DNA of 64,000 bases from assembly GCF_002952215.1 (NCBI RefSeq), contig NZ_CP022600.1, positions 1,736,001 to 1,800,000 of the forward strand, in the 5' to 3' direction. Made by a program: the position numbers and the translations under genes. The DNA is from Porphyrobacter sp. HT-58-2. GTDB lineage: Bacteria > Pseudomonadota > Alphaproteobacteria > Sphingomonadales > Sphingomonadaceae. The notes beneath the pieces were generated by a model, which was given only the letters and a program-made list of their open reading frames with translations, ran no database searches and was not told the DNA's origin. Shown here piece after piece: positions 55,699 to 64,000 of the stretch. The stretch's first letter is position 1. The number at the start of each line of letters is the position of its first letter.

Positions 55699-58440
55699 AT
55701 GAACCGAATGAGCGAGACGGGCCCGGTGCCGGTCAATTGCAACCCCACACTCCAACGCGGCCCTTCGCGCACCCTTCGTCTTGCGGGCGCGCTGTGCTGC
55801 GGCTCGATCCTTGCCGGGATGCCTGGGCTTGCCTTCGCTCAGCAGCAGCCCGCGCCAGCGCCCACCGCGCAGCCTGCGCCCCAGCCTGCTGCCGAGCCCG
55901 CGCCCGCGCCGCGCAGCAATGTGATCCGCACCATCAACGTGGTCGGAGCAGAGCGTCTCGAGCCGACGACCATTCTCAGTTATATCCGCCTGCGGGTGGG
56001 GCAGGAGTACACTTCTGCCGGTGCTGACGAAGCACTGAAGGACCTCGGCGCGACCGAACTTTTCGCCAATTTCTCGATCCGCAATGACGGTGGCAATGTC
56101 GTCATCAACGTGACCGAAAACCCGGTGATCAACCGCATCGTTCTGGAAGGCAACCAGCGCCTCAAGAACGACAAGATCCTGCCCGAGATCAAGCTCGCGC
56201 CGCGCCAGATCTTCACCCGTTCCAAGGTGCGCGCGGATGTGTCGCGGATCATCGAGCTCTACAAGCGCCAGGGCCGCTTTGCCGCGCAGGTCGAGCCCAA
56301 GATGGTGCAGCTGCCGCAGAACCGCGTCGACATCGTGTTCGAGATTTCGGAAGGCCCGAAGTCGAAAGTCCGTCAGATCAACATTCTCGGCAACGAGAAA
56401 TTCTCCGATGGCGAGCTGCGCGGCGAGATGGTGACAAAGCAGGCCCGCCTCTCCACCTTCCTCAGCTCCAACACCAGCTATGACCCCGATCGTCTGGCCT
56501 TCGACCAGCAGAAGCTGCGCCAGTTCTATCTCACGCAGGGCTATGCCGACTTTCGCGTCGTTTCCGCCGTTGCCGAGCTGACGCCCGACCAGAAGGACTT
56601 CATCATCACCTACGTGGTGGAGGAAGGCGAGCGCTACAATTTCGGCGAGGTCAAGGTCGACAGCCAGCTGCGCGATTTCGACAGCGAAGTCATGAGCGGC
56701 AATCTGCCGATGAAGGAAGGCGATTTCTACAATGCCAAGACGGTCGAGGACACCGTCGAGCAGCTGACCGAACTGGCTGGCCGCTATGGCTATGCCTTTG
56801 CCGACGTGCAGCCGCGCTTCAACCGCAATCCTGACGAGCGCAAGATGAATGTCACCTTCATCCTGCGCGAAGCGCCGCGCGTCTATGTCGAGCGGGTCGA
56901 CATCAACGGCAATACGCTGACGCAGGACAAGGTCGTGCGCCGCGAATTCCGTCTGGCAGAGGGCGACGCCTTCAACTCGCTGGGCGTGCTGCGCACCACT
57001 GCGCGCATCAATTCGCTGGCGTTCTTCCAGGAGAATTTTGAAGTCACCCAGACCGAAGGCAGCGCGCCTGACCGGATCGTTCTGGAAGCCAATGTCGAAG
57101 AGCGCCCGACTGGCGAATTGCAGTTTTCGGCCGGCTTTTCCTCGATCGAACAGTTCATTCTGGCAGGCAGCATCCGCCAGCGCAATTTCCGCGGGCGCGG
57201 GCAGACCATCGGTCTTAGCGTCAACTATTCGCAGTTCTCGCGATCGGCGCAGGTGAGCCTGAGTGATCCCTACATCTTCGATCGTAACATTTCCGGCGGG
57301 ATCGACATTTATCGCCGGGATTTCAACAGCTTCAACTTCACCGGCAATAACCGCAACACGACCTTCGAACAGGCGACCACCGGTTTTTCGATGCGCGCAG
57401 GTGTGCCGCTGACCGAGTACATGTCGCTGGTTGGCAGCTACACGCTCAACTACGAAAACGTGACGCTGGACGAAAACCTGTTCTTTTCCGACCTTGATGG
57501 CGATGGCACGCGGGAGTGCGATCCGCTGCGCGCCGGCCGCTTCCTGTGCGATGCGATCGGCACGCGGCTGAGTTCGATTGTGGGTCTCAGCCTCAACTAC
57601 AACTCGCTCAACTCCCGCATCCGGCCGACTCGCGGCAAGACCGTCTCGCTTAGCGGCGAATTCGCGGGTCTTGGCGGGGATGTGCGCTATGCCCGTTTCC
57701 GTGGCCGCGCGCAGCAATTCTGGAGTGTTGGGCGGTCGGGCTTCATCTTCTCGATTCTGGCGGAAGGCGGCACGATCATCCCCTTGCAGGAGCGTCCCGG
57801 TGCTGGCGTTGATGACGTGCTGCTGACCGATCGCTTCTTCCTCGGCGAACCGCAGTTCCGCGGCTTCGCGATCCGCGGGGTCGGCCCGCGCATCCTGACA
57901 CAGACCTCGGTGCTCGACGGCGGACGTCCGCGGCTCGATGAAAATGGCAACATCGTCTTCCTGACCGAACGTCGTCAGGTGCGCGACGACGCGATCGGGG
58001 GACGCAACTACTACCTTGGCCGCGCCGAGCTTGAAATTCCGCTTGGATCAGGCGCGCGCGAGCTTGGGCTGAGGCCCTCGATCTGGGCCGACGTCGGGGC
58101 GCTGTGGGGCGTCGAGACCCCGGTTCTTACCGTCAACCCGGCCGGCAATCCGCTCCGCAACGAGAACGGGGAGCCGCTTTATCAGATCCCCGGAACCATC
58201 ACGACCACGACCGATCCGGCCCAGCCTGACGGCACACTCAATATCCGCCTGGTCGAACCGGGCACCAATATCCGCGAGCTGTTCCTCGGCAATTCGCCGA
58301 GCCCGCGCATCACCGCCGGGATCGGGGTCAACTGGAACTCGCCCTTCGGTCCCTTCCGCATCGACTTCGCTCAGACCATCCGCAAGGTGGAAGGCGATGA
58401 CGAGCGCACCTTTACCTTCAACGTAGGAACTCAATTCTGA
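55699..58440 (+). CDS. bamA: BamA, outer-membrane protein assembly factor
   Basis: Central component of the BAM complex that folds beta-barrel proteins into the outer membrane. The 913-residue protein has a signal peptide (core about residues 29-50, A-F-A cleavage), an Ala/Pro/Gln-rich linker, five POTRA domains (from I-R-T-I-N-V-V-G-A-E-R-L) and a C-terminal 16-stranded barrel with V-R-G-F-type loop L6 as F-A-I-R-G-V-G-P-R. It ends in Phe, as outer-membrane proteins do (N-V-G-T-Q-F). ATG 55699 preferred, with ATG 55708 possible. The next gene starts on its last base. Confidence 0.96.
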   Translation: MNRMSETGPVPVNCNPTLQRGPSRTLRLAGALCCGSILAGMPGLAFAQQQPAPAPTAQPAPQPAAEPAPAPRSNVIRTINVVGAERLEPTTILSYIRLRVGQEYTSAGADEALKDLGATELFANFSIRNDGGNVVINVTENPVINRIVLEGNQRLKNDKILPEIKLAPRQIFTRSKVRADVSRIIELYKRQGRFAAQVEPKMVQLPQNRVDIVFEISEGPKSKVRQINILGNEKFSDGELRGEMVTKQARLSTFLSSNTSYDPDRLAFDQQKLRQFYLTQGYADFRVVSAVAELTPDQKDFIITYVVEEGERYNFGEVKVDSQLRDFDSEVMSGNLPMKEGDFYNAKTVEDTVEQLTELAGRYGYAFADVQPRFNRNPDERKMNVTFILREAPRVYVERVDINGNTLTQDKVVRREFRLAEGDAFNSLGVLRTTARINSLAFFQENFEVTQTEGSAPDRIVLEANVEERPTGELQFSAGFSSIEQFILAGSIRQRNFRGRGQTIGLSVNYSQFSRSAQVSLSDPYIFDRNISGGIDIYRRDFNSFNFTGNNRNTTFEQATTGFSMRAGVPLTEYMSLVGSYTLNYENVTLDENLFFSDLDGDGTRECDPLRAGRFLCDAIGTRLSSIVGLSLNYNSLNSRIRPTRGKTVSLSGEFAGLGGDVRYARFRGRAQQFWSVGRSGFIFSILAEGGTIIPLQERPGAGVDDVLLTDRFFLGEPQFRGFAIRGVGPRILTQTSVLDGGRPRLDENGNIVFLTERRQVRDDAIGGRNYYLGRAELEIPLGSGARELGLRPSIWADVGALWGVETPVLTVNPAGNPLRNENGEPLYQIPGTITTTTDPAQPDGTLNIRLVEPGTNIRELFLGNSPSPRITAGIGVNWNSPFGPFRIDFAQTIRKVEGDDERTFTFNVGTQF

Positions 58441-59132
58441 TGACACGTCTTGTCCAGCTTATTGCTCCGGCCGGTCTTGCGCTGGCCGCCCTGACGGCGC
58501 TGCCCGCACAGGCTCAGGTCGAAGGCCGAATGGCCACGGTCGACACCACCGGAGCGATCATCAGCACCAACGCTTTCCAGACCTCGTTCGAGCAGGTCTC
58601 CACCACTTATGCTCAGCAGACCGAACTGCTGCGCACCAAGGCGCAGGAGCGCCAGACCATCCTCGCCAAGTTCGACAAGAACGGCGACAAGCAGGTCGAT
58701 GAAGCCGAAAACGAGGCGATGCAGAAGTCAGCCGACTATCCCAAGCTGCAGACCCTCGATCAGGAAATGCAGGGCCTGACCGCCCAGATCGAAGGCGCCC
58801 GCATCTTTGCGGTCGAACAGATCGCCGGGCAGCTCAACGCTGCGCTGCAGGATGTGGTCAACACGCAGCAGATCAAGATGGTCATCGATCCCAATACGCT
58901 GATCTACGCCCCGCCCGAGGCTGACATTACCCAGCAGGTGGTCACCGCACTCAATGCTAAGGTGCCGGCCGTGGGCATCGTGCCGCCTTCGGGCTGGAAG
59001 CCGAGCCGTGATGGCCTCCAGATCTATCAGGAAATCCAGCAGCGTCTCACCATCCTGGCGCAGATCGCGCGGCAGCAGCAGGCCGCCCAGCAACAGCAGC
59101 AGGGTAACCCTGCGGCGCCTGTTGGACGCTGA
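58440..59132 (+). CDS. OmpH/Skp-family periplasmic chaperone with an EF-hand-like loop
   Basis: Escort of unfolded outer-membrane proteins to BAM. The 230-residue protein has a signal peptide cleaved after A-Q-A, the start of the mature Skp fold ([13 protein letters not shown]), two long coiled-coil arms and a Gln/Ala-rich C-terminal tail. Between the arms residues 79-90 read [12 protein letters not shown], an EF-hand calcium loop pattern (Asp at 1, 5, 9; Asn at 3; Glu at 12), which is not part of classic Skp. Its ATG overlaps the bamA stop (TGATG). Confidence 0.88.
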   Translation: MTRLVQLIAPAGLALAALTALPAQAQVEGRMATVDTTGAIISTNAFQTSFEQVSTTYAQQTELLRTKAQERQTILAKFDKNGDKQVDEAENEAMQKSADYPKLQTLDQEMQGLTAQIEGARIFAVEQIAGQLNAALQDVVNTQQIKMVIDPNTLIYAPPEADITQQVVTALNAKVPAVGIVPPSGWKPSRDGLQIYQEIQQRLTILAQIARQQQAAQQQQQGNPAAPVGR

Positions 59133-59152
59133 TAAGGAACGGAGCTGACACG

Positions 59153-59626
59153 ATGAGTGACACGGGTAGCGCGCCGGCACAGGCGCTGGATTACGATATC
59201 GTCAAGATCCTCAAGGCCTTGCCGCATCGCTACCCGCTGTTGCTGGTTGACCGGGTGCGGTCGATCGAGCTGGGCGAACGGATCCACGCGGTCAAGGCCG
59301 TGAGCATGAACGAACAGTTCTTTCAGGGCCATTTTCCCGGCGCGCCGATCATGCCCGGTGTGCTGCAGATCGAGGCGCTGGCGCAGGCCGCGGGCATCCT
59401 CGGGATCGAGACGATGGAGCTGGCAGGCACAGGCAAGCTGGTTATCTTCATGGGCATCGAGAACGCCAAGTTCCGCGCCCCGGTGACGCCCGGCTGCCTG
59501 CTCGACCTCGACGTCGAGTTCACTCAGAAGCGTGCTCGCGTCTACAAGTTCAAGGGTGTGGCCAGCGTCGAGGGGAAGACCACCTGCGAGGTCGAATTCA
59601 CCGCGATGATGGTGGATAGTATTTGA
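59153..59626 (+). CDS. fabZ: FabZ, 3-hydroxyacyl-ACP dehydratase
   Basis: Removes water from 3-hydroxyacyl-ACP in fatty acid elongation. The 157-residue hot-dog-fold protein has [11 protein letters not shown], and the catalytic His/Glu in [19 protein letters not shown]. It follows the ompH-type gene by 20 bases. In most Gram-negatives lpxD stands between them and lpxA follows; both are missing here. Confidence 0.97.
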   Translation: MSDTGSAPAQALDYDIVKILKALPHRYPLLLVDRVRSIELGERIHAVKAVSMNEQFFQGHFPGAPIMPGVLQIEALAQAAGILGIETMELAGTGKLVIFMGIENAKFRAPVTPGCLLDLDVEFTQKRARVYKFKGVASVEGKTTCEVEFTAMMVDSI

Positions 59627-60003
59627 TTTGCGCGGGCTCCTCCGGGCCCGCGTCCTCGGTGCTGTTCCCTCCGCTTTGCTGCGGGGCACCTGCGGCTCGC
59701 GCCGTGCGCTCGCGGTGCCTGCGGCACCGATCCATGCACTTTCTCCGAGGGTTCTCCCGGTATCGGTTGCGTAGCGACCGCAAGGCCGACTGGCCGCCCG
59801 CAGCGGAAGCGAAGCTGAACCGCCAAAGGCGGGGCACCCGCCCGCAGGGCGTGTGAGCGAGGATTTCGCAACCCGGAGGGGTTGCGGAACACAAAGACTC
59901 AGCAGGCGGGGTTGCCTTTCAAGGCAAACCCCGCTAGCGGCCGCGCTTCCCATTTCATAGCACCGCCGGTCGGAACCGGCGCCATGCTGCAAAGGACACC
60001 GCC
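59627..60003. other. Intergenic region fabZ-rpmE with three hairpins
   Basis: About 375 bases with no supported gene. It contains three good hairpins: CGCGGGC/GCCCGCG (59631-59652), just after the fabZ stop; CGCAACC/GGTTGCG (59867-59886); and GCGGGGTTGCCTT/AAGGCAAACCCCGC (59906-59934, one bulged base), about 70 bases before rpmE. The first may terminate fabZ transcription; the last may be a leader structure of rpmE. None has a clear T run. Confidence 0.5.
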
Positions 60004-60228
60004 ATGAAGACCGAAGGTCACCCCGATTACCACATGATCACGGTCAAGATGACCGATGGCACTGAATTCCAGACCCGCTCGACCTGGGGCAAGGAAGGCG
60101 ATGTGCTCGCGCTCGATATCGATCCGCTGAGCCATCCCGCATGGACTGGTGGTCGCCAGCAGGTGCAGGAAGGCGGCCGCGTGGCCCAGTTCAACAAGCG
60201 TTTCGGCGGGCTTACCCTCAAGAAGTAA
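60004..60228 (+). CDS. rpmE: 50S ribosomal protein L31
   Basis: Large-subunit ribosomal protein. The 74-residue sequence has [22 protein letters not shown] and K-R-F-G-G-L at the end, the L31 pattern. It has no cysteine pairs, so it is the non-zinc (C-minus) form. Confidence 0.95.
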   Translation: MKTEGHPDYHMITVKMTDGTEFQTRSTWGKEGDVLALDIDPLSHPAWTGGRQQVQEGGRVAQFNKRFGGLTLKK

Positions 60229-60270
60229 GCGGCGTCACAAGCTGCGCGGGCCTCGGCCCGCAACGAGGAG

Positions 60271-60300
60271 GGCGGCCCGACGGGGTCGCCTTTTTCGTTT
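60271..60300 (+). terminator. Intrinsic terminator after rpmE
   Basis: GGCGGCCC and GGGTCGCC pair (one G-U) around GACG and are followed by TTTTTCGTTT. Confidence 0.9.
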
Positions 60301-60344
60301 GGGGTCAGGGTGGCCGGGGCGTGAGCCTCAACCACCCCTGATCA

Positions 60345-60665
60345 TCACGCCGCGCACTTGATGCAGCGTGTGGCAATCGGACGTGCAGCAAGGCGCGCGC
60401 GCGGGATCGTTTCCCCGCAATTGGCACAGGTGCCATAGGTGCCATTTTCGATCCGGGCGAGGGCCGCGCGCACTTGCACAGCCTCGGCCCGCAACACGTC
60501 CTCGACGCCTTCCAGCGCCTCGTCATCGGCCAGATCGATCGCCTGTTCCGAGAAATCCGCATCGAGCGGCTGGCGCAGATCATCCTCGATCTCATCAGCC
60601 CGCTCGGTAAGTTCGGCCAGCCGCTGGCGCAGCTTTTCGGCAATGTCTGCAAATTCGTCCATCAT
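60345..60665 (-). CDS. TraR/DksA-family zinc-finger protein
   Basis: A 106-residue RNA-polymerase-binding-type regulator. It has a long N-terminal coiled coil (E-K-L-R-Q-R-L-A-E-L-T-E-R-A-D-E-I-E-D-D) with an acidic loop, then G-T-Y-G-T-C-A-N-C-G-E-T-I and T-R-C-I-K-C-A-A, a four-cysteine zinc finger of the DksA/TraR type. Two adjacent ATG codons (60665 and 60662) overlap the stop of the upstream gene, so the two are coupled. Confidence 0.88.
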   Translation of the reverse strand: MMDEFADIAEKLRQRLAELTERADEIEDDLRQPLDADFSEQAIDLADDEALEGVEDVLRAEAVQVRAALARIENGTYGTCANCGETIPRARLAARPIATRCIKCAA

Positions 60666-61297
60666 CCCCTCCATTCGCGTTCGCGATACCATTTGGTGAT
60701 CACGTATTTCACGCCTTTCCTGACCTTCATTCCGTGATGGAGCGTCGCGTGATTGACACCGCCATCGGCCAGACGATTGTTCCAGCAGAGCAATTTTCCC
60801 GCCTCGGGCTGAAAGGTCTTGTCCAGCACCTTGAAACGGGTAGCGCCGCCTGCGGCAACGTCATTGAGATAGATCATGAACGTCCAGGTGCGATTGCCCG
60901 ACAGGGCGCAATAGCGATCAAAATCGCGCCCGCCCGGCGTGAAGTAGTCGGTGTGGGCCTTGAATTCCTGTCCCTCCGCATACCGCTGGCCCTGAAGGGG
61001 TTCGCCATAGGCCGGATCAATCCCGGAAACTTCGCTCAGCAGCGCCTCGATCCGTTTCACCGCAGGCAGGTCGGCGGCAAGATCGCAGGTCTCGCTGGTA
61101 CGGAAATAGGCATCGCCATTATCGTCCGCGATGGTCGATGGACGGCGGTCGCGTTCGATCAGCGAGACCAGATCGGCGGCGAGATCGGGCGCAACGAATC
61201 GCCGCTGCTGGAACACGCAAGCCTTCTGCGTAGGCACGCGCTGCATCCCCGGCTGCGCTGCGAGACGGGCGGCAATTGAGTCGCTGGTGATGTTCAT
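60662..61297 (-). CDS. 2-oxoglutarate/Fe(II)-dependent oxygenase, prolyl 4-hydroxylase-like
   Basis: A 211-residue dioxygenase that hydroxylates an unknown substrate with 2-oxoglutarate and oxygen. The iron-binding H-x-D is in E-F-K-A-H-T-D-Y-F, and the second His and the 2-oxoglutarate-binding Lys are in L-H-H-G-M-K-V-R-K-G-V-K-Y. This is the prolyl-4-hydroxylase alpha-like family. I use ATG 61297. It is coupled to the downstream DksA-like gene. Confidence 0.85.
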   Translation of the reverse strand: MNITSDSIAARLAAQPGMQRVPTQKACVFQQRRFVAPDLAADLVSLIERDRRPSTIADDNGDAYFRTSETCDLAADLPAVKRIEALLSEVSGIDPAYGEPLQGQRYAEGQEFKAHTDYFTPGGRDFDRYCALSGNRTWTFMIYLNDVAAGGATRFKVLDKTFQPEAGKLLCWNNRLADGGVNHATLHHGMKVRKGVKYVITKWYREREWRG

Positions 61298-61522
61298 GGC
61301 GCTTGCAGGATAGAAGCGCATCGGGGCTTGGCAATGGCCCTGCGTAACAATCTTGCGCGAGCGCGGCCTCAGCGCAGTTTTCGCTTCCCTTGGGAATGGG
61401 TTTGTGCAAGAGGCGCGCCTCCCTTGTCAGCGCACTTGACCGCGCCTGTTCCTTGCGTAAACCGCCCGTCTTCGCGCGGGGCTCGCAGCGACCGGAACGG
61501 TAGCAGGCGGGCAGGGGCGTGT

Positions 61523-61600
61523 GGCGATCATAGCTCAGTTGGTTAGAGCGCCGGTTTGTGGTACCGGAGGTCACGGGTTCGAACCCCGTTGGTCGCCCCA
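61523..61600 (+). tRNA. tRNA-His(GTG)
   Basis: It has the extra 5' G (G-1, at 61523) pairing with C73, the mark of tRNA-His. Acceptor GCGATCA pairs with TGGTCGC, anticodon GTG lies in CGGTTTGTGGTACCG, and CCA is encoded. Confidence 0.96.
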
Positions 61601-61647
61601 TCTTCCCCCTTTCGTGAATGCACTTCCGCGCCGGACAGGGGACTGAC

Positions 61648-62715
61648 ATGACCGCTTTCTGGGCTGAGCCCGATTTCGACGCACACGAACTTGTGCAACT
61701 GGTGCATGACCGGACGAGCGGGCTGACAGCGATCATCGCGGTGCATTCCACCCATTGCGGCCCGGCAGCGGGCGGTACTCGCTTTTGGCATTACAATGAT
61801 CCGGCGGGCGCGATGCGCGATGTTCTGCGCCTGTCGCGCGGGATGAGCTACAAGAACGCCATGGCCGGTCTGCCGATGGGCGGCGGCAAGGCGGTGATCC
61901 TCGCCGATGAACAGCGCACGAAAACGCCTGAACTGCTGGCCGCTTTTGGCGATGCTGTCGAAGGGCTGGGTGGGCGATACGTCACGGCTGAGGATGTTGG
62001 CATCACCGAGGCTGACATGGTCGCGGTGTCCCAGCGCACGGCCCATGTGTCCGGCCTGCCGGTCGCGGGCGAGGGCAGCGCGGGCGGCGACCCCGGGCCG
62101 TTCACCGCTTACGGTATCTACCTCGGCATCAAGGCTGCCGTCCGTCACAAACTGGGCAAGGACAATCTTCAGGGAGTCCATGTCGCCGTACAGGGTACCG
62201 GCTCCGTCGGCGGCGGTGTTGCCCGGCTGCTGGCGAAGGACGGTGCCAGACTGACGCTGGCCGACATCAATGACAGCCGTGCCGCTGCGCTGGCCGATGC
62301 GCTTGGCGGAAAAGCCGTCGCCTCCGATGCGATCATGACGACGGCCTGCGACGTGTTCAGCCCCAATGCGCTGGGCGCTATTCTTGATGATGCGGGTATC
62401 GCCGGGCTCGACTGCGCGATTGTGGCGGGCGGGGCGAACAACCAGCTCGCCCGTCCCGAACATGGCGTGACGCTTGCGGCGCGCGGCATTCTCTATGCGC
62501 CGGATTATGTCATCAACGCCGGCGGGATCATCTCGGTTGCGACCGAATATCTCGCTCGCCGCGCCGGACGCAGTGGGGACATTGCCGAGGTTGACGCCCT
62601 GATTGCGCAAATCCCCGGACGGCTCGAGACGATCTGGCAGGAAAGCGAATCGAGTGGCATTTCCGCAGACGTCGTGGCTGACCGGATGGCGCAGAAGCTG
62701 ATCGGTCGCGGCTGA
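61648..62715 (+). CDS. Leucine-dehydrogenase-like Leu/Phe/Val dehydrogenase
   Basis: Oxidative deamination of branched-chain or aromatic amino acids with NAD+. The 355-residue protein has the Glu/Leu/Phe/Val dehydrogenase catalytic site G-G-G-K-A-V-I (Lys in L-P-M-G-G-G-K) and the NAD-binding G-T-G-S-V-G-G-G-V-A-R. It also has G-P-A-A-G-G-T-R near the start. ATG 61648 has AGGGGAC before it. It stands alone after tRNA-His. Substrate preference cannot be decided by eye. Confidence 0.9.
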   Translation: MTAFWAEPDFDAHELVQLVHDRTSGLTAIIAVHSTHCGPAAGGTRFWHYNDPAGAMRDVLRLSRGMSYKNAMAGLPMGGGKAVILADEQRTKTPELLAAFGDAVEGLGGRYVTAEDVGITEADMVAVSQRTAHVSGLPVAGEGSAGGDPGPFTAYGIYLGIKAAVRHKLGKDNLQGVHVAVQGTGSVGGGVARLLAKDGARLTLADINDSRAAALADALGGKAVASDAIMTTACDVFSPNALGAILDDAGIAGLDCAIVAGGANNQLARPEHGVTLAARGILYAPDYVINAGGIISVATEYLARRAGRSGDIAEVDALIAQIPGRLETIWQESESSGISADVVADRMAQKLIGRG

Positions 62716-62827
62716 TCGTGTGCGGGTAAAGGCGGACTGTGCGGCGGGAACTATTCCGCCAAGCCGCCATTTGCTCTCTTGTCGGGATCGGGTGTAAGGC
62801 TACAAGCCCGGCTGACCGCGAAACATC

Positions 62828-63592
62828 ATGCACATCTACGCCAACCCCGCCCGTTTTCTCCAGCTTGCCAAGTGGCTCATGCCGCTCCTGTTCTGGAGCG
62901 GGCTGGTGCTTTCGCTTGGCGCGGTTGCCTGGGGCCTGCTTATGGTTCCGCCAGACCGGCTGATGGGCGAAACGGTGCGCATCCTGTTCATCCACGTGCC
63001 GGCCGCATGGCTTGGCATGGGGGGCTGGGCGGGGATCGCGATTTCCAGCGCCATGCTGCTGATCTGGAAGCACCCGCTGGCCGCCCTTTCGGCCCGTGCG
63101 ATTGCGGTGCCGGGCATGGTGTTCTGCGCGATCTGTCTTGCCACTGGCTCGATCTGGGGCCGCCCGACCTGGGGCACTTGGTGGGAGTGGGACGGGCGGC
63201 TGACGAGCATGTTGGTACTGCTGTTCCTCTATGCGGGTTACATTGCCCTCACTGAGGCAACGGAGAAGGAAGGCGGTTCGGGAAAGATCGCGGCGATTTT
63301 CGGCCTCGTCGGCGCAGTCAATGTGCCGATCATCAACCGTTCGGTCGTGTGGTGGAATTCGCTCCATCAGCCGCCCAGCATCACCATGGGCAAGAGCGCG
63401 ATAGATGCCGCCTACCTGTGGCCGCTGCTGGTGGCGGTGATCGGCTTCTCGCTGCTGTTCGGCGGGATCGTGCTGATGCGGATGCGCGCGCTGATCGCCG
63501 AAGCGCAGGTCGAGGCGCGGCTGCGGCGGCAGGCGCTCGACGATGACGCGCCGCGTGCGGCGGCCTCCGTTCCGGTGATGGAGCAGGCCTGA
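62828..63592 (+). CDS. ccmC: CcmC, haem exporter/handling protein of cytochrome c maturation
   Basis: Loads haem onto CcmE in the periplasm. The 254-residue membrane protein has six hydrophobic segments and the WWD-type motif: W-G-R-P-T-W-G-T-W-W-E-W-D-G-R-L-T. The conserved histidines lie in I-L-F-I-H-V-P-A-A-W and W-W-N-S-L-H-Q. Its stop overlaps the ccmD start (TGATG). ccmA/ccmB are not visible before it in this window. Confidence 0.95.
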   Translation: MHIYANPARFLQLAKWLMPLLFWSGLVLSLGAVAWGLLMVPPDRLMGETVRILFIHVPAAWLGMGGWAGIAISSAMLLIWKHPLAALSARAIAVPGMVFCAICLATGSIWGRPTWGTWWEWDGRLTSMLVLLFLYAGYIALTEATEKEGGSGKIAAIFGLVGAVNVPIINRSVVWWNSLHQPPSITMGKSAIDAAYLWPLLVAVIGFSLLFGGIVLMRMRALIAEAQVEARLRRQALDDDAPRAAASVPVMEQA

Positions 63593-63732
63593 TGCGCGAG
63601 GAATTGAACCAGTGGGATTTCGTGATCCTCGCCTACGGGGTGGGGGTCGTGGCGCTCGTGGTGCTGGCCGTGTGGGCTTGGCGCGCGATGGCGCGGGCCG
63701 AGGCGCGCCGTGACGCGACCCGGCGGCGCTGA
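63592..63732 (+). CDS. ccmD: CcmD, small cytochrome c maturation protein
   Basis: A 46-residue single-span protein that helps release haem-loaded CcmE from CcmC. Sequence M-R-E-E-L-N-Q-W-D-F-V-I-L-A-Y-G-V-G-V-V, then the rest of the helix and a basic end with R-R-D-A-T-R-R-R. ATG overlaps the ccmC stop. Confidence 0.88.
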   Translation: MREELNQWDFVILAYGVGVVALVVLAVWAWRAMARAEARRDATRRR

Positions 63733-63744
63733 GAAGGAAAACGC

Positions 63745-64000
63745 ATGAAGGCCAAGCATCAACGTCTCGTCCTCGTCGTCATCGCCTTTGCGGCGTTGAT
63801 TGCAGCAGGGCTGATCTTCGTTTGGGCGTCTCGCAATCAGTTGAGCTATTTCTATTACCCCGAAGAAATGGTTTCAAAGCCGCCTGAGGCCGGGCGGGCT
63901 GTACGGCTTGGTGGCATGGTTCAAGAGGGGTCGATTAAGACCGAGCCTGACGGCGTGACTGTTACTTTTGTGGTCACCGGAAAAACTGCGGACACTGTAA
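63745..64000 (+). CDS. ccmE: CcmE, haem chaperone (3' end outside window)
   Basis: Periplasmic carrier that covalently holds haem during cytochrome c assembly. The visible 85 residues show the N-terminal basic stretch M-K-A-K-H-Q-R-L, one membrane anchor, N-Q-L-S-Y-F-Y-Y-P-E-E and the start of the beta-barrel with R-L-G-G-M-V-Q-E-G-S. The haem-binding His lies beyond the window. AGAAGGAAAAC is the Shine-Dalgarno. Confidence 0.95.
   Translation, partial: MKAKHQRLVLVVIAFAALIAAGLIFVWASRNQLSYFYYPEEMVSKPPEAGRAVRLGGMVQEGSIKTEPDGVTVTFVVTGKTADTV

Overview
The window is GC-rich alphaproteobacterial chromosome, most likely from the order Sphingomonadales, family Erythrobacteraceae (Erythrobacter/Porphyrobacter-like). 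Several things point there: a DUF6456 protein, an NDUFS4-type complex I subunit, the gene order rpsB-tsf-pyrH-frr-uppS-cdsA-dxr-rseP-bamA-ompH-fabZ with lpxD and lpxA missing (as expected for organisms that use glycosphingolipids instead of LPS), and a ccmCDE cluster. I judged the taxonomy from gene content and protein style only.

Layout. 1-25.4 kb is core chromosome: rlmJ (cut by the window edge), tRNA-Pro, yajC-secD-secF, a frameshifted GT4 glycosyltransferase, a divergent XRE-regulator/DUF6456 pair, an ABC-F ATPase, a PepSY/response-regulator/sensor-kinase group (kinase frameshifted in a G run), an ECF sigma factor with a probable anti-sigma factor, chorismate mutase, a polyprenyl diphosphate synthase, hrpB, a complex I accessory subunit, the SRP RNA gene, dnaX-ybaB, lon, an HU gene, a lipoprotein and rlmB.

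25.45-39.82 kb is an integrated mobilizable element of about 14.3 kb, inserted at the 3' end of tRNA-Tyr. It has a tyrosine integrase next to the tRNA, repeated TGTGGGAG-type sites at both ends, a degraded copy of the tRNA 3' end at the far side, a MOBQ/Ti-type relaxase (traA) facing traC-traD across a recognisable oriT, and two small HTH genes (AlpA-like and excisionase-like) at the right end. It has no type IV secretion genes and no traG coupling gene, so it should need a helper. The cargo is the most interesting part of the window: a tightly coupled three-gene operon (ParB-like protein, HEPN protein with an intact RX4H motif, zinc-finger/RES-domain protein) facing an 888-residue DEAH helicase. 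I read this as a candidate, apparently uncharacterised, anti-phage or toxin-type conflict system.

39.8-64 kb is core again: a perfect parS-like palindrome, the dabB-dabA inorganic-carbon uptake operon with a divergent LysR regulator, a FabH-like ketoacyl synthase, psd-pssA, the translation/envelope supercluster rpsB to fabZ (with an OmpH/Skp protein that carries an EF-hand-like loop), rpmE, a DksA-like protein with a prolyl-hydroxylase-like oxygenase, tRNA-His, a leucine-dehydrogenase-like enzyme and the start of a cytochrome c maturation operon (ccmC-ccmD-ccmE, ccmE cut by the window edge).
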